NCBI RefSeq assembly: GCF_030867145.1 | Contig: NC_134454.1 | Span: 64,648,308 to 64,712,307, forward strand | Reading direction: 5' to 3' | Origin: Opisthocomus hoazin | Taxonomy: Eukaryota; Chordata; Aves; Opisthocomiformes; Opisthocomidae | DNA: 64,000 nt | Shown here: piece by piece, positions 23,984-36,022 of the stretch | How positions within the stretch are numbered: position 1 is the first letter of the stretch | Layout: each line of letters opens with the position of its first letter | Position numbers and translations under genes: made by a program | Notes under the pieces: model-generated | Databases searched by the model: none | Told to the model about the DNA's origin: nothing | What the model saw: the letters and a program-made list of their open reading frames with translations, nothing else

Positions 23984-24035
23984 TCATAAGTCTTTGCATT
24001 GAAAAAAAAAAAAAAAAAAATCATAAGTCTTTGCA
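23984..24035 (+). mobile_element. Poly(A)-only insertion flanked by a 15-bp target duplication
   Basis: TCATAAGTCTTTGCA occurs at 23984-23998 and again, identical, at 24021-24035. Between them are 22 nt: TTG followed by 19 A. A poly(A) tract bounded by a perfect 15-bp direct repeat is the classic footprint of target-primed retroposition in which only the tail was copied. It sits inside the provirus interior. Confidence 0.7.
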
Positions 24036-24375
24036 ACATTTGGATTTACGTTGAAAACTTGGTGTGCTTGTGTGTGTGCGGTCGCGACTATAAATGTGTG
24101 ATTTTATGTGTTGGTTGTCATAGTGTTTGTATTTCTGTGTTCTGATGGATTTATTTGGTGATCTAACGGATTTGTCTGGACTAAGTAACTGCCTTTGCGT
24201 CTTTGGTTTGGTGAGTTCTGCAGGTATTGTATATAGTTAATGAGTTATACCCTTAGATACATTGATTTTAGCCTAGGTGATTAATATGAATACAGGTTAT
24301 GGTATGCACTTCACATCTATATATCTTTTTATTAGCATTTGTGTTCTTCTGTTTGTTTTGAGTGTTGCACTGTAG

Positions 24376-24576
24376 CGGGGCTGTTACTGGACCATAAAGC
24401 CAATAGTGATGCTTAGGCGTGTCAATGTAGCACTTGCTTTAAATTCATTAAATAAAAAAGGGGGAGATGTAGAGGAAGCCATGACTATATTGGTTCCGTG
24501 TATAATACGCATAACACAAAAGGCACTAGAGGCAAGTGTGAAGAAAAAATTTTGTGATGCAACTAACACCAATTAA
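24376..24576 (+). pseudogene. Possible env 3'-end remnant before the polypurine tract
   Basis: A 66-codon frame without a start lies just before the 3' polypurine tract. It contains a hydrophobic ILVPCII-type segment followed by Lys-rich residues, in keeping with a transmembrane-protein tail, and it ends in TAA at 24574-24576. No fusion peptide or disulfide motif is visible. An internal copy of the polypurine tract is read in frame as KKGGD. The assignment is tentative. Confidence 0.3.
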
Positions 24577-24620
24577 GCAAATGTTTTTAAGGCAATGATA
24601 AGATAGCTTTTTTTGAAAAG

Positions 24621-24633
24621 AAAAAGGGGGAGA
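24621..24633 (+). other. Polypurine tract of the provirus
   Basis: AAAAAGGGGGAGA abuts the TG that opens the 3' LTR, the position needed for plus-strand priming. A near-identical copy lies 167 bp upstream at 24454-24470. Confidence 0.85.
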
Positions 24634-25009
24634 TGTTGGGGTCGATGTAGCTTGAGAATTAGCATAACGAGGCCGCTTAAGCGAAACAGTTAGCATAGCT
24701 GCACAGGCCGCTGGAAAGGACAGCTAAGAATAAACATGGTGTGGGTTAGCAAAAACAAGATGTGTTCAAGGACGTGCAGGCGGCCTGTTGCTGTTAGCGT
24801 TAGTGCATAGTTACCAATCATAAGGGAATGTGGGGTGTGTGAACAGCGCGTGATTTATGTCTGTAGCCTATCCGAATAAGCGTGATCGCGTGTGCAGATA
24901 TGGAAAATGTATATAACCACGCAAGCAGACCAATAAATCGGAATCGACTGTGCATTGTATCAATGTGTGAGAGTCGTTCCTGTCCCTGCATGGATGCTGA
25001 AACTCGGCA
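24634..25009 (+). mobile_element. 3' LTR of endogenous retrovirus, 376 bp
   Basis: Begins TGTTGGGGTC and ends CTCGGCA. TATA at 24910-24916 and AATAAA at 24932-24937 are conserved with the 5' copy. It is followed directly by the CAAATT duplication (25010-25015). Confidence 0.93.
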
Positions 25010-25015
25010 CAAATT
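25010..25015 (+). repeat. 6-bp target-site duplication, right copy (CAAATT)
   Basis: Matches 22062-22067 exactly and fixes the provirus boundaries. Confidence 0.85.
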
Positions 25016-26699
25016 GAAATCATTTTTCTCATGACCAGTGGTCCAAAAATCATTAAAATTACTTTTTATGCATTACACACAGAAGGGGGCACAAAAGGAA
25101 GCTTAAATGCTTTAGTCTGACCCTCCCACACATGCTATTTTCAGAGATATCTCCTCATTCAGTGTTTCGTGTTTAATAGCAAGGCTCAATCAACCATTCA
25201 AGCCTCTGCACAGCAACATTGTGCAATGTACCTGTGATTAAGCCTTGTTTCCAGTACAGAACTGAGACTGAAAGAACAGTCTTTGAACAATAACTGATTA
25301 AACAAGCTTGTAACTGACTTGCATATCTGAAAAAAGTCAGTACCATGGCTTCTTCATATTTGAGACTAAAAAAGAAAAAAAGTATTGTTCTTAGACTCTG
25401 CTTCTTTATTTTGCATTTATCATCCAGGTAAGCATTGCACATAGAGAAAAAAAAGTCTGAAAGGGCTTTTTAGTGACTATTTAGTGAGCTAACTCTGCTA
25501 GTACACGGCTGCATACTTCAGTGAGAAATACACCAGCTGAAACAAGACAGCAAGGCAACTTGTTCTAGCAGAACCTAGACCTTCTCAGCAGAGGCCATTC
25601 TAGAGTCTTCCGGAAATTCTGATCTAGAGTGAACAGCCTATAAATAGAGTAGGATGCCAGGCAGAAGTTTTCATGGTAGCAGACAACTTGCACACTCTGG
25701 GCTGCTGGGAGGACTGGAAGAGTGAGGTGTCGGGCTACGTAACACAACAAGGAAGAACAACCTTGATGTGAGCCTAAGACAGTGACTGCCCAGAGCTTCG
25801 GACAACTGAAGAATCTCTCCAGGAAAACAAACCAAATCAAATCACAAAGAAACCAAAAGAGGTGATTGCATCAAATCCCAACACAGACAACTGCTTCACA
25901 AGTAAAAACGTCATTTAGAGGCAAAGAAGTTGGAACAACAGAAAGATTTTGAGTGGTCACCTTCCCCAAGCAATTATTGACTAGATGAATCTACGCTATG
26001 TTTGCTGCAGGTTGCTTCAGTTTTTCAAACCACTTTCTTGAGTTAAATTTGTACGCTTCTGATCTCAAACAACAATAGCTTTTATTCAGCATCTTAAATT
26101 CACCACCAACAGATCATGAAATTCCTTCTAAACTTCACATGGAAATTACTTCTGCTGCTACAGAAATGCAAATAAAGACAGATTAGAACATAGTTGCAGT
26201 GTAGCTGTAGCCTATTTTATATACATGACACAATTAACCTGTTGGTTCCTAAAGGTATTTTTATCCCTTCTATTTATTGTGGAATGCAATATCCAAGGTC
26301 TACTAGCCCAGGCTACGGTGCAGAAAAGGTAGAGTGCTCACATGCAAGACTGAATTTGAGTATTAATTATGTATTTTTAGCTGGTTGACTTACATCCCTA
26401 AACGGATCTTAACTGTGACTGTTTTCCATCAATAATTGAAGACGAACCTCCTACAAATAAAAAACAGCCCTTTGCTTTCCACTAGGAGAAAATACATGAT
26501 GTTGCATGGCTCAGCAAAACTAGGAATAACTGCATAAAGTTGCACATAATTTATGCGGAAGAAGCTTCTCAGTTCTTCATGGTGGACAGTAAGATGCAAG
26601 AGAGCATGCAAACAAGCCAATCACAGAAACAATTCCAGTATAGCTTTCAAGAATAAAAAACTTCAGAAAGACTTTTTGTGCTAAGAAATGTGAAAACAC

Positions 26700-27250
26700 A
26701 GAAAACAAAGAAAATTACTTTTCAAGGTTGCTGCTGAAAGAACAAAAAAAGCACACCATAGTATTATTCATATACATCACTTTTGACAGAAAATTAATTA
26801 TTGTAGTTTTCCAAGATTTACCCATAGATCAAATGATAACCTGGGGACAGGGGGGAGTTTTGTGCATTATCAACAATATATTACTTTTTTCAACACAGAA
26901 AACAATTAAAGATTTTGCTGAAAAGGACACATTTTTCTCTGTGGGTACTGATGCCTCAAGCCATGGAAATATCAAAATGTTTTCCACAGTTACTAATTTC
27001 TGCAGAGACAAAAGAGGACTAATCCATCATCTGCTTGATTTTTGTGAAAAAGCAATGAAACTTCAGTAGGAATATTTGAAAATATAAGAAGTTTACTAAA
27101 ATCAATGCTTTGAGCTTCAGCCACCCATTACTATTTGTAACTGATAATGCTAATACTAACTTCGGGGGACACCCCTTTCTCTGCACCCTAAGTAGCAAAC
27201 ATTTTTTCCAGCTATCCGGCCAGCTCATGAAATACACGCAATAGCTAATA
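26700..27250 (+). pseudogene. Decayed hAT-like (DUF4371-type) transposase relic
   Basis: A 113-codon frame (26728-27069) contains DTFFSVGTDASSHGNIKMF and, after a short gap, LIHHLLDFCEKA. Both blocks resemble the region around the first catalytic Asp in hAT-superfamily transposases of the DUF4371/ZBED-like group. After the stop at 27069 a second frame, starting near 27140, reads TDNANTNFGGHPFLCTL, which resembles the family's second conserved block (typically a DN..N.G motif). A third frame continues briefly near 27213. Stops and frameshifts separate the blocks in the expected order, so the gene is dead. No terminal inverted repeats were found. It could instead be a relic of a domesticated hAT-derived host gene copy. 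Confidence 0.6.
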
Positions 27251-28437
27251 CTGTACACATACGTCATCCTTTAATCCTGAGGATTTAAATCCAGTAATTT
27301 CCTCATTCTCCAATGGAGTTTTGGAATTATAGGATATACTTCATCCTACAAAGCTCTGACATTTTAAAAACTTTGTGGCCTGCCTCCACAAAGTATGCTT
27401 TTTATAACTTGCAGATAAATGGATCTTAATGCCTTTTTTAGGCTTTTTTTAGATAGATGAAGACGGGGATGAGGGACCCTTCAGTGAAATCTTTTTTTCC
27501 CCTTTCCCAGAGTGATGGTAGTTTGGTTGGTGGTTTGGGTTTTTTTTCAAATCATAATCTTGTACATGACACATTCAGTGAAAGTAAATTCTCAGAAGAA
27601 ACCCTAATTGAACAGTGTTCGGTCCTAAATACAAATCTGCTCTAAAAACAAATCAAGGCAAACTGAAAAAGGCAAAAAGGACTTGCCTTCAGTTCACTGC
27701 ACATTTAAAAAACCCAAATTCACATTAAGATTTCAGGAACTAAAACTACCATAACCTGATTCACTTGCTCTGTCTGAAAAGAGACCATCTTTTGAGTAAA
27801 CTGTAATTATTAACCAAAGGTTGAAAATCTTGATGAAGGCTAGATATGTATTATTTATATTAGGAATCACACACAGAGAGGGAGCTGAGAGTATGTGCTG
27901 GATTTCAGAAATCCTGTCCTAGGAAATGCTCTGATAGCCTAATGTCAAGACTGACAACACACACCATTCAAAAAATAATACGGAACTTATGATAGCTGAA
28001 ATGGATACTGGAGGAGCAAAAATGAACATGTGCGACAAAAATACATATCCCCCGAAATAAAATGCTCATATTTTGCCCTTGGTATCCCCTAACATCATGC
28101 AAAGAAGGTGGTCAGCCTCTGCAATGATTTCTCAACGATTTATTACTCTGGATTTCCTCTTATTAGAAACTAGTTCTACTGCAACAAGGATAACCAACCT
28201 AACGCAGATAATTATAGTCTGCTCTGAAATATAAACTCTTCTTTAAGGTAAGATTGTAATTTCAAAAACCAAAGTCAGTATATTCCCATACGTCTTCTAA
28301 AACCCAACTATCACAGCTAGAATGATTAGTCTTTCCAGATCTTACTGTGTTATAGAAAACCCTAATACCTCCTAGAACATCTCTCTTGAACATTTGGTCA
28401 ATATTTAACATAATAACCTCATTTGGGCAAGAGCTGC

Positions 28438-28455
28438 CTTTTTTTTTTTTTTTTC
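28438..28455. repeat. T homopolymer run
   Basis: About 18 consecutive T in HOMER1 intron 6. On the minus strand it would be an A tail, but no adjoining retroposon sequence or flanking duplication is evident. Confidence 0.85.
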
Positions 28456-31361
28456 GCTTTTTCAGGAGTTTCTAGTGCAACCAGAGTTTGCTTGCAATTC
28501 CAGACAAAAGGACTGCATACTTAGTCGGCCATTTTTTGTGCACTCAGAATTGGTCCATCGTCATACACATTTCTTTCAAATAAATGCATAGACAAATACT
28601 AATAAAATTATAATCCCACTGCTTTGATTAAACTGCCAGGCTATCTGTATCTACGCTGCAAAATACTCTTCTATTTTCATTATAAACAAATGCTACAAAG
28701 CTGCTACCTAGCCACATGCTAATTACAGTATCTTACGAAGTTATACTTGGATAACTTTTTTCTTTAATCAATCAAACCAAATTTAAATATAATGTAAGTT
28801 TTGATTGGGATTCATTGGGATTAGGAGGGACACAGTCTTAAAGGCAGGATGACGAGATGGGCATCACATAAAAACAGTGCACTGCCAATAAATTTTTGGA
28901 TCAAAATTCCATTTATAAATTTCTTGTTACCACACTTTCTGTCACCTTCTTTCATATTTCCACTTTTAGATAACATACTTCGTTGGCCACATACAACCAA
29001 ACAGTTATTTACAGTAGTCACACAGTAAGAGTTCTCAGCAAGTATGAAGCCCGCAATACAGGCTCTGATTCAGCAAGCAACTTTATCACATCTGCATGTT
29101 CAAAATTGAGTTTTGGTTATTCAATTATTAATGCAACTGGTGGAAACATGGAGGAGACTGCTTAAGGATCTGCAAAGATTTTCTACAAACTGAGCAGATG
29201 GCTTCTAAAGCATTCCATACTTCCTGTGGACTTTAATAACTGCTTTTATAGATTCTTGTTTTCTTTAAGTAGCACAGATATAGCCCAATAAAATGACTGT
29301 GGTTTTATTTCTGCATGCTTATGCATTTTTTTCTATCCCCTTTAAAATTTCTTTTAACAGTAGTGAAATCAGGGTCCATTATTTGTCAGGTGGTTTTTCA
29401 TGACTACATAAGATGCCCTCATACTTATTTCATACACTGAATGAATGAACCAGAACATAATAGGCTGATTTTATCTTATTTCCTAGGAAATCCTGGTATA
29501 ATAACAAGCTAAAATTCAATAGTTTACCTCTCTGTTCTTTCAGGAAAACCCAAGAGCTTGATCACTTCCCTTCATTTCTTTTTATCTTAGGTTTCTTTTC
29601 CTGCAGATGAATGATCTTCAAGGACTGAAGCTCTTATTATCATGCACTGGTGTTATTACTCTGTGCTATTGCCCAGTGTCACAGGATGATTTACTCTATC
29701 CATTAGCATGCATGAAAAAAATTCATCATTTTCATCTTTTACATGACAAAGACAGAACTTCAGGTTACTTTCCCTAATTCATATCACCATTCAATCCTTT
29801 CCTTTTTGTAGTATCAGGATTAATGTTAGCACCAACACTATTCTATTTGTCAGAAGTAGCTCACTTCAGGGTTTTTCTTTCTGTTACTGAACTGTTCTAA
29901 ACTCATGAATCTGTTCTGACTTCAAACAGCTATCCAAGGTGTGTAGGAGTGCTCCCCAACCCCATTTAAGGGAATTGTTGTTGTTAAGTTGCTTCTGAGC
30001 AGATGAGAAGAGAGAAGGCTGAGAGCTCCAGGTTAAGCTCTTGACTGGGCATCACATCTTCCAAGAATTATTGTCTCTTTGTTTTTGAGGGGCAAAAATC
30101 CATACACTCATATAGCAAACTTCTGAAAAATATAATGTCTGGCAAAATATCAAAGCATGGTACTTCTGACTAAAGCTCACAATACTTCAGAACAGAGCAC
30201 AGAACTTTAATTTATTGATAACTTCGCACTTGGCCACACAGAATCTATATTCTGTTTTGTCTCAGCTCTAGGCATTATTAATGCAGAGAACCAATGGAAG
30301 AAGGAACACAAAGGCTTCAGAGAAAGCAAATAAATGTAGGTTAATACAAAAAACTGAACTGATAGACAAGTAGATTTTATACTTCATCAGAAATGGCAGA
30401 TAATAAATGAAATTAATTTTTTTAAATGCAATCAAAATCAAAAAAAGGTGCATTTTAGCTTTGTTGCTTAATTTTAAAAATCATAAACAATGTGCCACAC
30501 AGAAAAACTATTTCAGACAAATTTGAAAACAATTATAGAATAAAAAATGTTCAGCTTAAAATAATTTAAAACAACTTAAAAAGCAAAGTTTACAGGAAAT
30601 GCTGCACAAGTTGACTCAGTTTATCACCACGAATGAAATACATAGAAAAGAATGAGATATAATGTAAAATCAAAGGATATTTATAAATAAAACATGACAA
30701 AGTTCAAACTGAGGAAACAGGTACCATAAGAAGTCAACAAGTAAGACAGTATTAGCAATAATTTTTTTTAGTACAAAGAGGAAACTATTTATGTAAATAA
30801 GGCTATTTATAAGGTTATTCATACAAAGAAGAAACTAAAGATGGAAATAATAATAATAATGCAAAGTTTACTAATCAATATGCATTACTTCCCCCCACAC
30901 ACCATGCTTGACAGACGATATGAGTCTGCTGTAGCTTGCAGACAGATGACTCAGGCACCAGAACTAGTATATAAACCTAAAGCACGTAAGAATTGAATAC
31001 CACAATTACATTATACATAAACCACATAATATATTATTAAATTGAACTAAATATAGCAGCTAATGTCAGCAGTACCATTCTTCATTTTGGAGGATGGTCT
31101 ATTTTACATAAGACTATGATCCCTCCAATGCATACATCTCATCTACACACATTCTTCTTCTCCAGTGGGCAAAGATGCTGTGACAGCCAACTTTTCCAGA
31201 TAAAACAACAACTACATTACAAGTGAACATGCAAACTAATTTCCAAATTTTTGCTTCTCCTTGAAATTTTCTATGAGTATTTCTAAAAATCTGGTCCACT
31301 CAACTTTTCTCACCAAAGTCTCTTTTGGATCAAACCCCATTTTTCTACTGAACCGGCAACA

Positions 31362-31610
31362 GATGCAAGTTGCAGCACGGCAAATTTCATTTAGATAAGA
31401 TATTAGGAAAAATAATTTGACAAGGGTGGACAAACATTGGAACAAGCTGCCCAGAGAGGCTGTGGGATCTCCACTTTTTGAGACTTAATTCACAGCCCTG
31501 AGTAACCTGATCTAGCCCTGGAGCTGGATCTAATTTCAAAGGTGGCCCTGGTTTCAGTGGAGAATTGGACTAGACAATCTCCATGCTAAATTATTCTGTG
31601 ATTCTATGAA
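31362..31610 (+). mobile_element. CR1 LINE 3'-end fragment
   Basis: Reads in the CR1 sense direction on the plus strand: ATATTAGGAAAAATAATTT, then GGAACAAGCTGCCCAGAGAG, then GGACTAGACAATCTCC, and ends in the terminal octamer repeat TTCTGTGATTCTATGA. It is 5'-truncated to about 250 bp and keeps only the C-terminal end of the ORF and the 3'UTR. It is antisense to HOMER1. Confidence 0.9.
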
Positions 31611-34416
31611 CTAAGGATGGGTTCATTTAATCTGACTAAAAGTATGTCTATAGGATTATCTAGATGATTATCCTATGGAGAAAGACAAGCACTTACGGAA
31701 GCAAATTCAACTCAACACCTTAGTCAGTTTTCTTGAGAAAAAAAGATGACCATCTTGGACTTGATACGTAACTTCTACATAATCTCAGGTGAGACAGATT
31801 CCAGTTCGAGAAATATTTTTTTTTGATCAACTGCAACTACATGTTTATACTGAGCTTAATGGATAAAGCTAAGAGAAAGACAACAAAAGACAGTGACTTA
31901 ACACTGCTTGCTAACACATGTACCATAACCAGCAGTCTCGAGATCTGCCATTTCAACAGCACATTTTTGACCTGTGCAAGAGAGAAGCATCTGACTTCCA
32001 GTTTCTTTTTGAAATGGGGCACTATTTCAATTTGAACAGTCAGTCTCCAACATGCAGGTTAGAAGAGCTCTTGTATCGCACTATGTGGGTAACAGATTGA
32101 GCCTGATTTTTTTTTACATGATTTGCATACTTTTGCCTAGAGAGTTCTATTTGTTGGGTTAGCAAAGTCTGTATTTTCCTAAAAGCAATTCCAGTAGAGG
32201 GCAGTACTCTTGATGAACTGTCCTGTCCTAATTTACCAGCGAGCCCAGAGAGACATAGGCACAGAGCGTTCCTGTATCCTATGTAAGATACCAACAAGCC
32301 TCAAGGTCACAGATTACAGAAACATTTAATAAAGGCATGTAAAGGGTGACCAAAAGAGCTTAGTGTAGATGATGACATAAGATTTTGCATTCCCTCAGAA
32401 ATACCAAATAATTGCAGGAAATTTGCTGGGCAAAGGTTATGAAAAGCCATCAGCTATTAACAAACATAGCTACAAAGACTTGGTTACTACTTCTGTTAAC
32501 TGTAGTATCAGATGCAAGCAAAATTACATGCTGAAAATTCCAATAACAGATCTTAAATAAGATTTGACCTAGGGTGAGAGTAATATCAAGAAAGAGGGAT
32601 CTTTGCCTGTCTTGTCTTGTTGGGTCTCCTCATGGCAAATTCAGCTGCTGTTGTTGTCTGTTCCTTTTCTTTTCTTTCTTAGGCACAAACTGTATTGTCT
32701 CAGTTTTGCAAGAAAAGCTGTTAATACATTTTATTAGGAAGAATGCCACCTCATTACGTCCATGTTTTAGCAATGATTTCTTCACTGTAAAGCCTATCTG
32801 GTGGTCAAATCCACCTGAACACCTGCACTGCAGTAATTTTAATACAAGGTTATAATTTAAATAATTTTATCAACAATGACTATTATCATCTATTCACAAA
32901 CCTGAAGCACCGGTTAGAACTCCCACCCTTCCAAAGGAAAAGCTTAAGTGAGATGACAAAGTGAAAGTCTCCCTCTGTACAAACAAACATGACAAGCTTG
33001 TGCCTGACTGGAAAATATCTGAAGCAAAAACAGTTCTGCCAGCAACTGCTGATTTCTTGAGCTGAAAGCACTTTGCAAAAAGCACCAGTTTTAATTACAC
33101 TTCATGCATTTCGTCCAGCCAGCTCTGGCACACACAGTTGCAGTCCCTCAGAAACTGCCATTCTTCCTGATCAACTCATTTGGCTGGGACTTCAGGATCC
33201 TTGTCTGCAGTCTAGGTATAGGACAGCCCCAACAACCTGCCATTTCCCCAGGTTTCTCAAGCTCAAGGGAATTCTTGCCACTCTTCCACATTCCCAGGTT
33301 ACAGGCAGCCTGCTGAATGTCTCCACCCTCAGATGAATACAAGCCGTGTGCTTGGGACTGCTAACAGCCTCCAGTTGGACTGGTTCAGCACAGGTCTGAA
33401 AGAACTCTTACTAATTTGCAGGATTTGGCTAAATGTAATGGCCACACCTTACTGTATATAGGTGACGACAGCATACAAAACCAAATGAATAGGTCTGCCA
33501 TGTTCGCTACCTGAAACTTCCCTTCTTGTCAGCATATTCATGAAACATATTTTCATTCAAAAAAGCAGTGCTTTTGTTTGTTTTTATTTTCTTAACTAAG
33601 TACATCTCCTTGATACTTTTCTAAGATAATTGATATTAACAAAACTAATACAGCTTCATCAAAGATATCTTCCCTCCACACACGTGCTAATCTTGCCTTC
33701 ACTTTGCACAAAAGTGTGTCCTAATCTATGATAACAAATTCTTCTGGATAAAGGTGAATAGATTATACAATATATAAAGAGTTACATGCGAACGGAGAAA
33801 TGAACATATTGTATACTTGTTTTCATAATGCAGCCTTCAACGTTGCATATGCTTCATTCCTTCCCCCACTGTGTACTAATTTCTGGTTAGCCAAATCGCC
33901 TGTGTAAAATTTACAGTGAAGGGAACAGGACCAAGTCCCTCCTGTATGAAAGTGGGAGCAGACCTCTAATTGCATATAACAATCTATGGTCAGTTTTCTT
34001 TAGGTGCAAGGCTGAGAGGAAGATGTTCATCTTTTTTATATGTGCAAAACACAACACAGTTTCTTTAACTTGCATATCTGATGTCAATTTTCTGTGGGCT
34101 AAAGTGTAGTGCTATGGAGAAGGTCCTGAAACAGATGTGATGCAGCTGGCGCCAAATGAAGAGTGCAAGCTTGCAAACATGTCCTAAGTATCACAAGTTA
34201 GATAACTCTTCCTGCAACAATACCTTCTGCAGAAAAGAAACTGTTACAAAGGAAAGAATTTCCCAGCCAAGGAACCCTGTGCGCTTTAATCTGTAATTTA
34301 TTCTCAATGATTAACCTAAAACCCCAACAATAAACTTATTTGTTTTACTTGCAAAGGAGCAAATACAGCCTCCAGTACTTCCACCTGAAGGAACTTGGCC
34401 GTTTGCCTTGACTTAC

Positions 34417-34573
34417 CCGCTTATGAAGACGTTCTGCTTCCTCCTGATACGCAGCAAGTTGTTGTTTCCATTGTTTTACGTTGGCAGTGGACTCCAGCAG
34501 TGCTGCTGTGAGCTTAGCATTATTACCCTTGAGCGTGGCCAGTTCTGCCTCCCAATGCTTGCTGATTGTCGAA
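34417..34573 (-). CDS. HOMER1: HOMER1 coding exon 6 (by human count): start of the coiled coil, long isoforms only
   Basis: This 157-bp exon begins in phase 2: the last two bases of exon 5 (AG) plus the first T here make Ser. It then encodes STISKHWEAELATLKGNN, AKLTAALLESTANVKQW and KQQLAAYQEEAERLHKR. It is the first exon specific to long Homer1 and starts the coiled-coil rod. The acceptor is a pyrimidine-rich CTGTCTGTGCAG and the donor is a strong GTAAGT. Residues match human Homer1 from about 177 to 228, with a Thr for Ala early on. The 12-residue insert that distinguishes rodent Homer1c from 1b near this junction has no candidate immediately upstream, and an alternative AG 31 nt upstream would break the frame. 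Confidence 0.98.
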
Positions 34574-35976
34574 CTGCACAGACAGAATGAGAATAGTCAG
34601 AGCCCTGAAATTTCTTCCCTTTTTAAATTTAACATAGCTTACACTTTTTTTTTTTTCAAAATATCCAGGAAAAGTGGAATAATGCAAAAATCCTATGAAT
34701 GTCCAAATGAGAATCCAAATGCTCAGATCATCACAACTATAAATTCAGAACACACAGGTATATCATTATTGGAAAACAACCTCTATCCTCCCAGTTCAAC
34801 ATGGTACTTTTTTTAAATAAAATGTTAAGGATGATGAAATCCACATCAGCTTCCCAAAAGCAACAGAGTGTAACTGTAGAATATGTATATGATTAGTCAC
34901 TATTTTAGTACATATGTACTGAGTGAAAGTGCTTTTTTAATCTACTACTTTATGAAACGTATTGTAGAAAAAGATTTTTCACCAGCTAGAGTAAGGAGAG
35001 CTAATGCTGCGCTTTGGAACTACAGCTTAGCTGTCTTAATGCAAGCCTTCTATCCCTGAAATATACTTTCTTTATTAAATACCATATTTAATTTGTACTT
35101 GCAAACTCAAAGATCGTGAATTTGAACATCATAATACTATTAATATTCCCTCCCTCAGTAATGTTAGCAAAGAGACTAAAGATCAAGGAGCAATAGACCT
35201 ATCATGGCTTTATTGCAAAGAGGAAGCCTATGTTGGGGTTTACTGAAGTAGCCTGTGGAGGAACAATCCTTGCCTACAGTCTACTTATATTCTCAGCAAA
35301 CACAGGGCTTTAATTTTCACAGGTAATTAGTTTGCCATCATCCACAGACCCCATCTTTGCAGTCAATATGCAAGGGAAAAACGTCAGCCACACCAGGTGA
35401 ATACCTTAGTATGCAAATAGTTCATTAGTGTTTACTTGTATAATGCTAATAGCACACAAGCTGCACACCTACATGGAAAATACATACAGAAAAAAATCAT
35501 TTTGTCTAAATGGCTTACTATTAAATACATCATTGAAAACCAAAGATCTGTAATTCTGGCCAAAATGATTTTTTATATAGGTTTGTGATGCATTATGAGG
35601 AATTATTAGAATCTAATTATTTATTACAATAGTATGTTTTAATATGCTTAATTTAATTATAAATTATTATTATTTTTCATGTAAGTTTATAGGTTTATAC
35701 AAACTTTGTACATATGAACAATCAAACCTTCTGCCACCATTTTGTCCACTGAGTTTCCTTCTTCCATTTTATGCATATGCACAGCCCACCCCATGAAAGC
35801 ATATTCCAGAAGCATTATGACTCCTATAAATGCTCCTTAGGTGTTCAAAATCAACCAGCCACCAAGGAACATTCATTACCCATTCAGATCATATCTACTG
35901 TTTCACTAGAACATGATGTCTGATTCTTCCACACTCCAGCATTTCCTTTCAAATACACTGCTTCGTCCCCTTGAAT

Positions 35977-36022
35977 AGGAATACAAGTTCCTTCAGGAGA
36001 GGAATACAGGTTCTTTCAAATT
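35977..36022. repeat. Short tandem duplication, 23-bp unit x2
   Basis: AGGAATACAAGTTCCTTCAG and the following bases are repeated immediately with a few changes (second copy from 36000). It is a small local duplication with no clear function. Confidence 0.6.

Larger units (their letters stand above)
22068..25009 (+). mobile_element. Internally deleted class II-like endogenous retrovirus, antisense in HOMER1 intron
   Basis: The element spans 2.94 kb: 376-bp 5' LTR, tRNA-Trp primer-binding site, a short broken gag-like region, a proline-rich and then non-coding middle, polypurine tract and 376-bp 3' LTR, bracketed by CAAATT duplications. No protease, reverse transcriptase or integrase motif is visible in the roughly 2.2-kb interior, so it could only have moved with enzymes supplied in trans or lost pol after insertion. 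The tRNA-Trp primer and 6-bp target duplication are shared with avian alpharetrovirus-like families (ASLV, EAV, ART-CH types). I cannot name the family. About 3% LTR divergence suggests insertion some millions of years ago. Its orientation, opposite to the host gene, is the one usually tolerated in introns because its poly(A) signals are not read. Confidence 0.9.
18334..34416 (-). other. HOMER1: HOMER1 intron between exons 6 and 7
   Basis: A 16-kb intron with a strong GTAAGT donor adjoining 34417 and a CAACAG acceptor adjoining 18333. It contains an old CR1 piece near 20.7 kb, the antisense provirus at 22068-25009, a hAT-like transposase relic at about 26.7-27.25 kb, a T run at 28438-28455 and a CR1 3' end near 31.4 kb. 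The remainder is AT-rich sequence in which I see no further exon. Confidence 0.9.

Noticed and set aside
30850..30862. (AAT)n-like short repeat
   Set aside because: Only about four units, too short to report as a microsatellite.
34574..34610. Alternative upstream acceptor for exon 6 that might add the Homer1c 12-residue insert
   Set aside because: The only nearby AG (TTTCAG) would add 31 nt, shifting the frame, so it cannot produce the insert.
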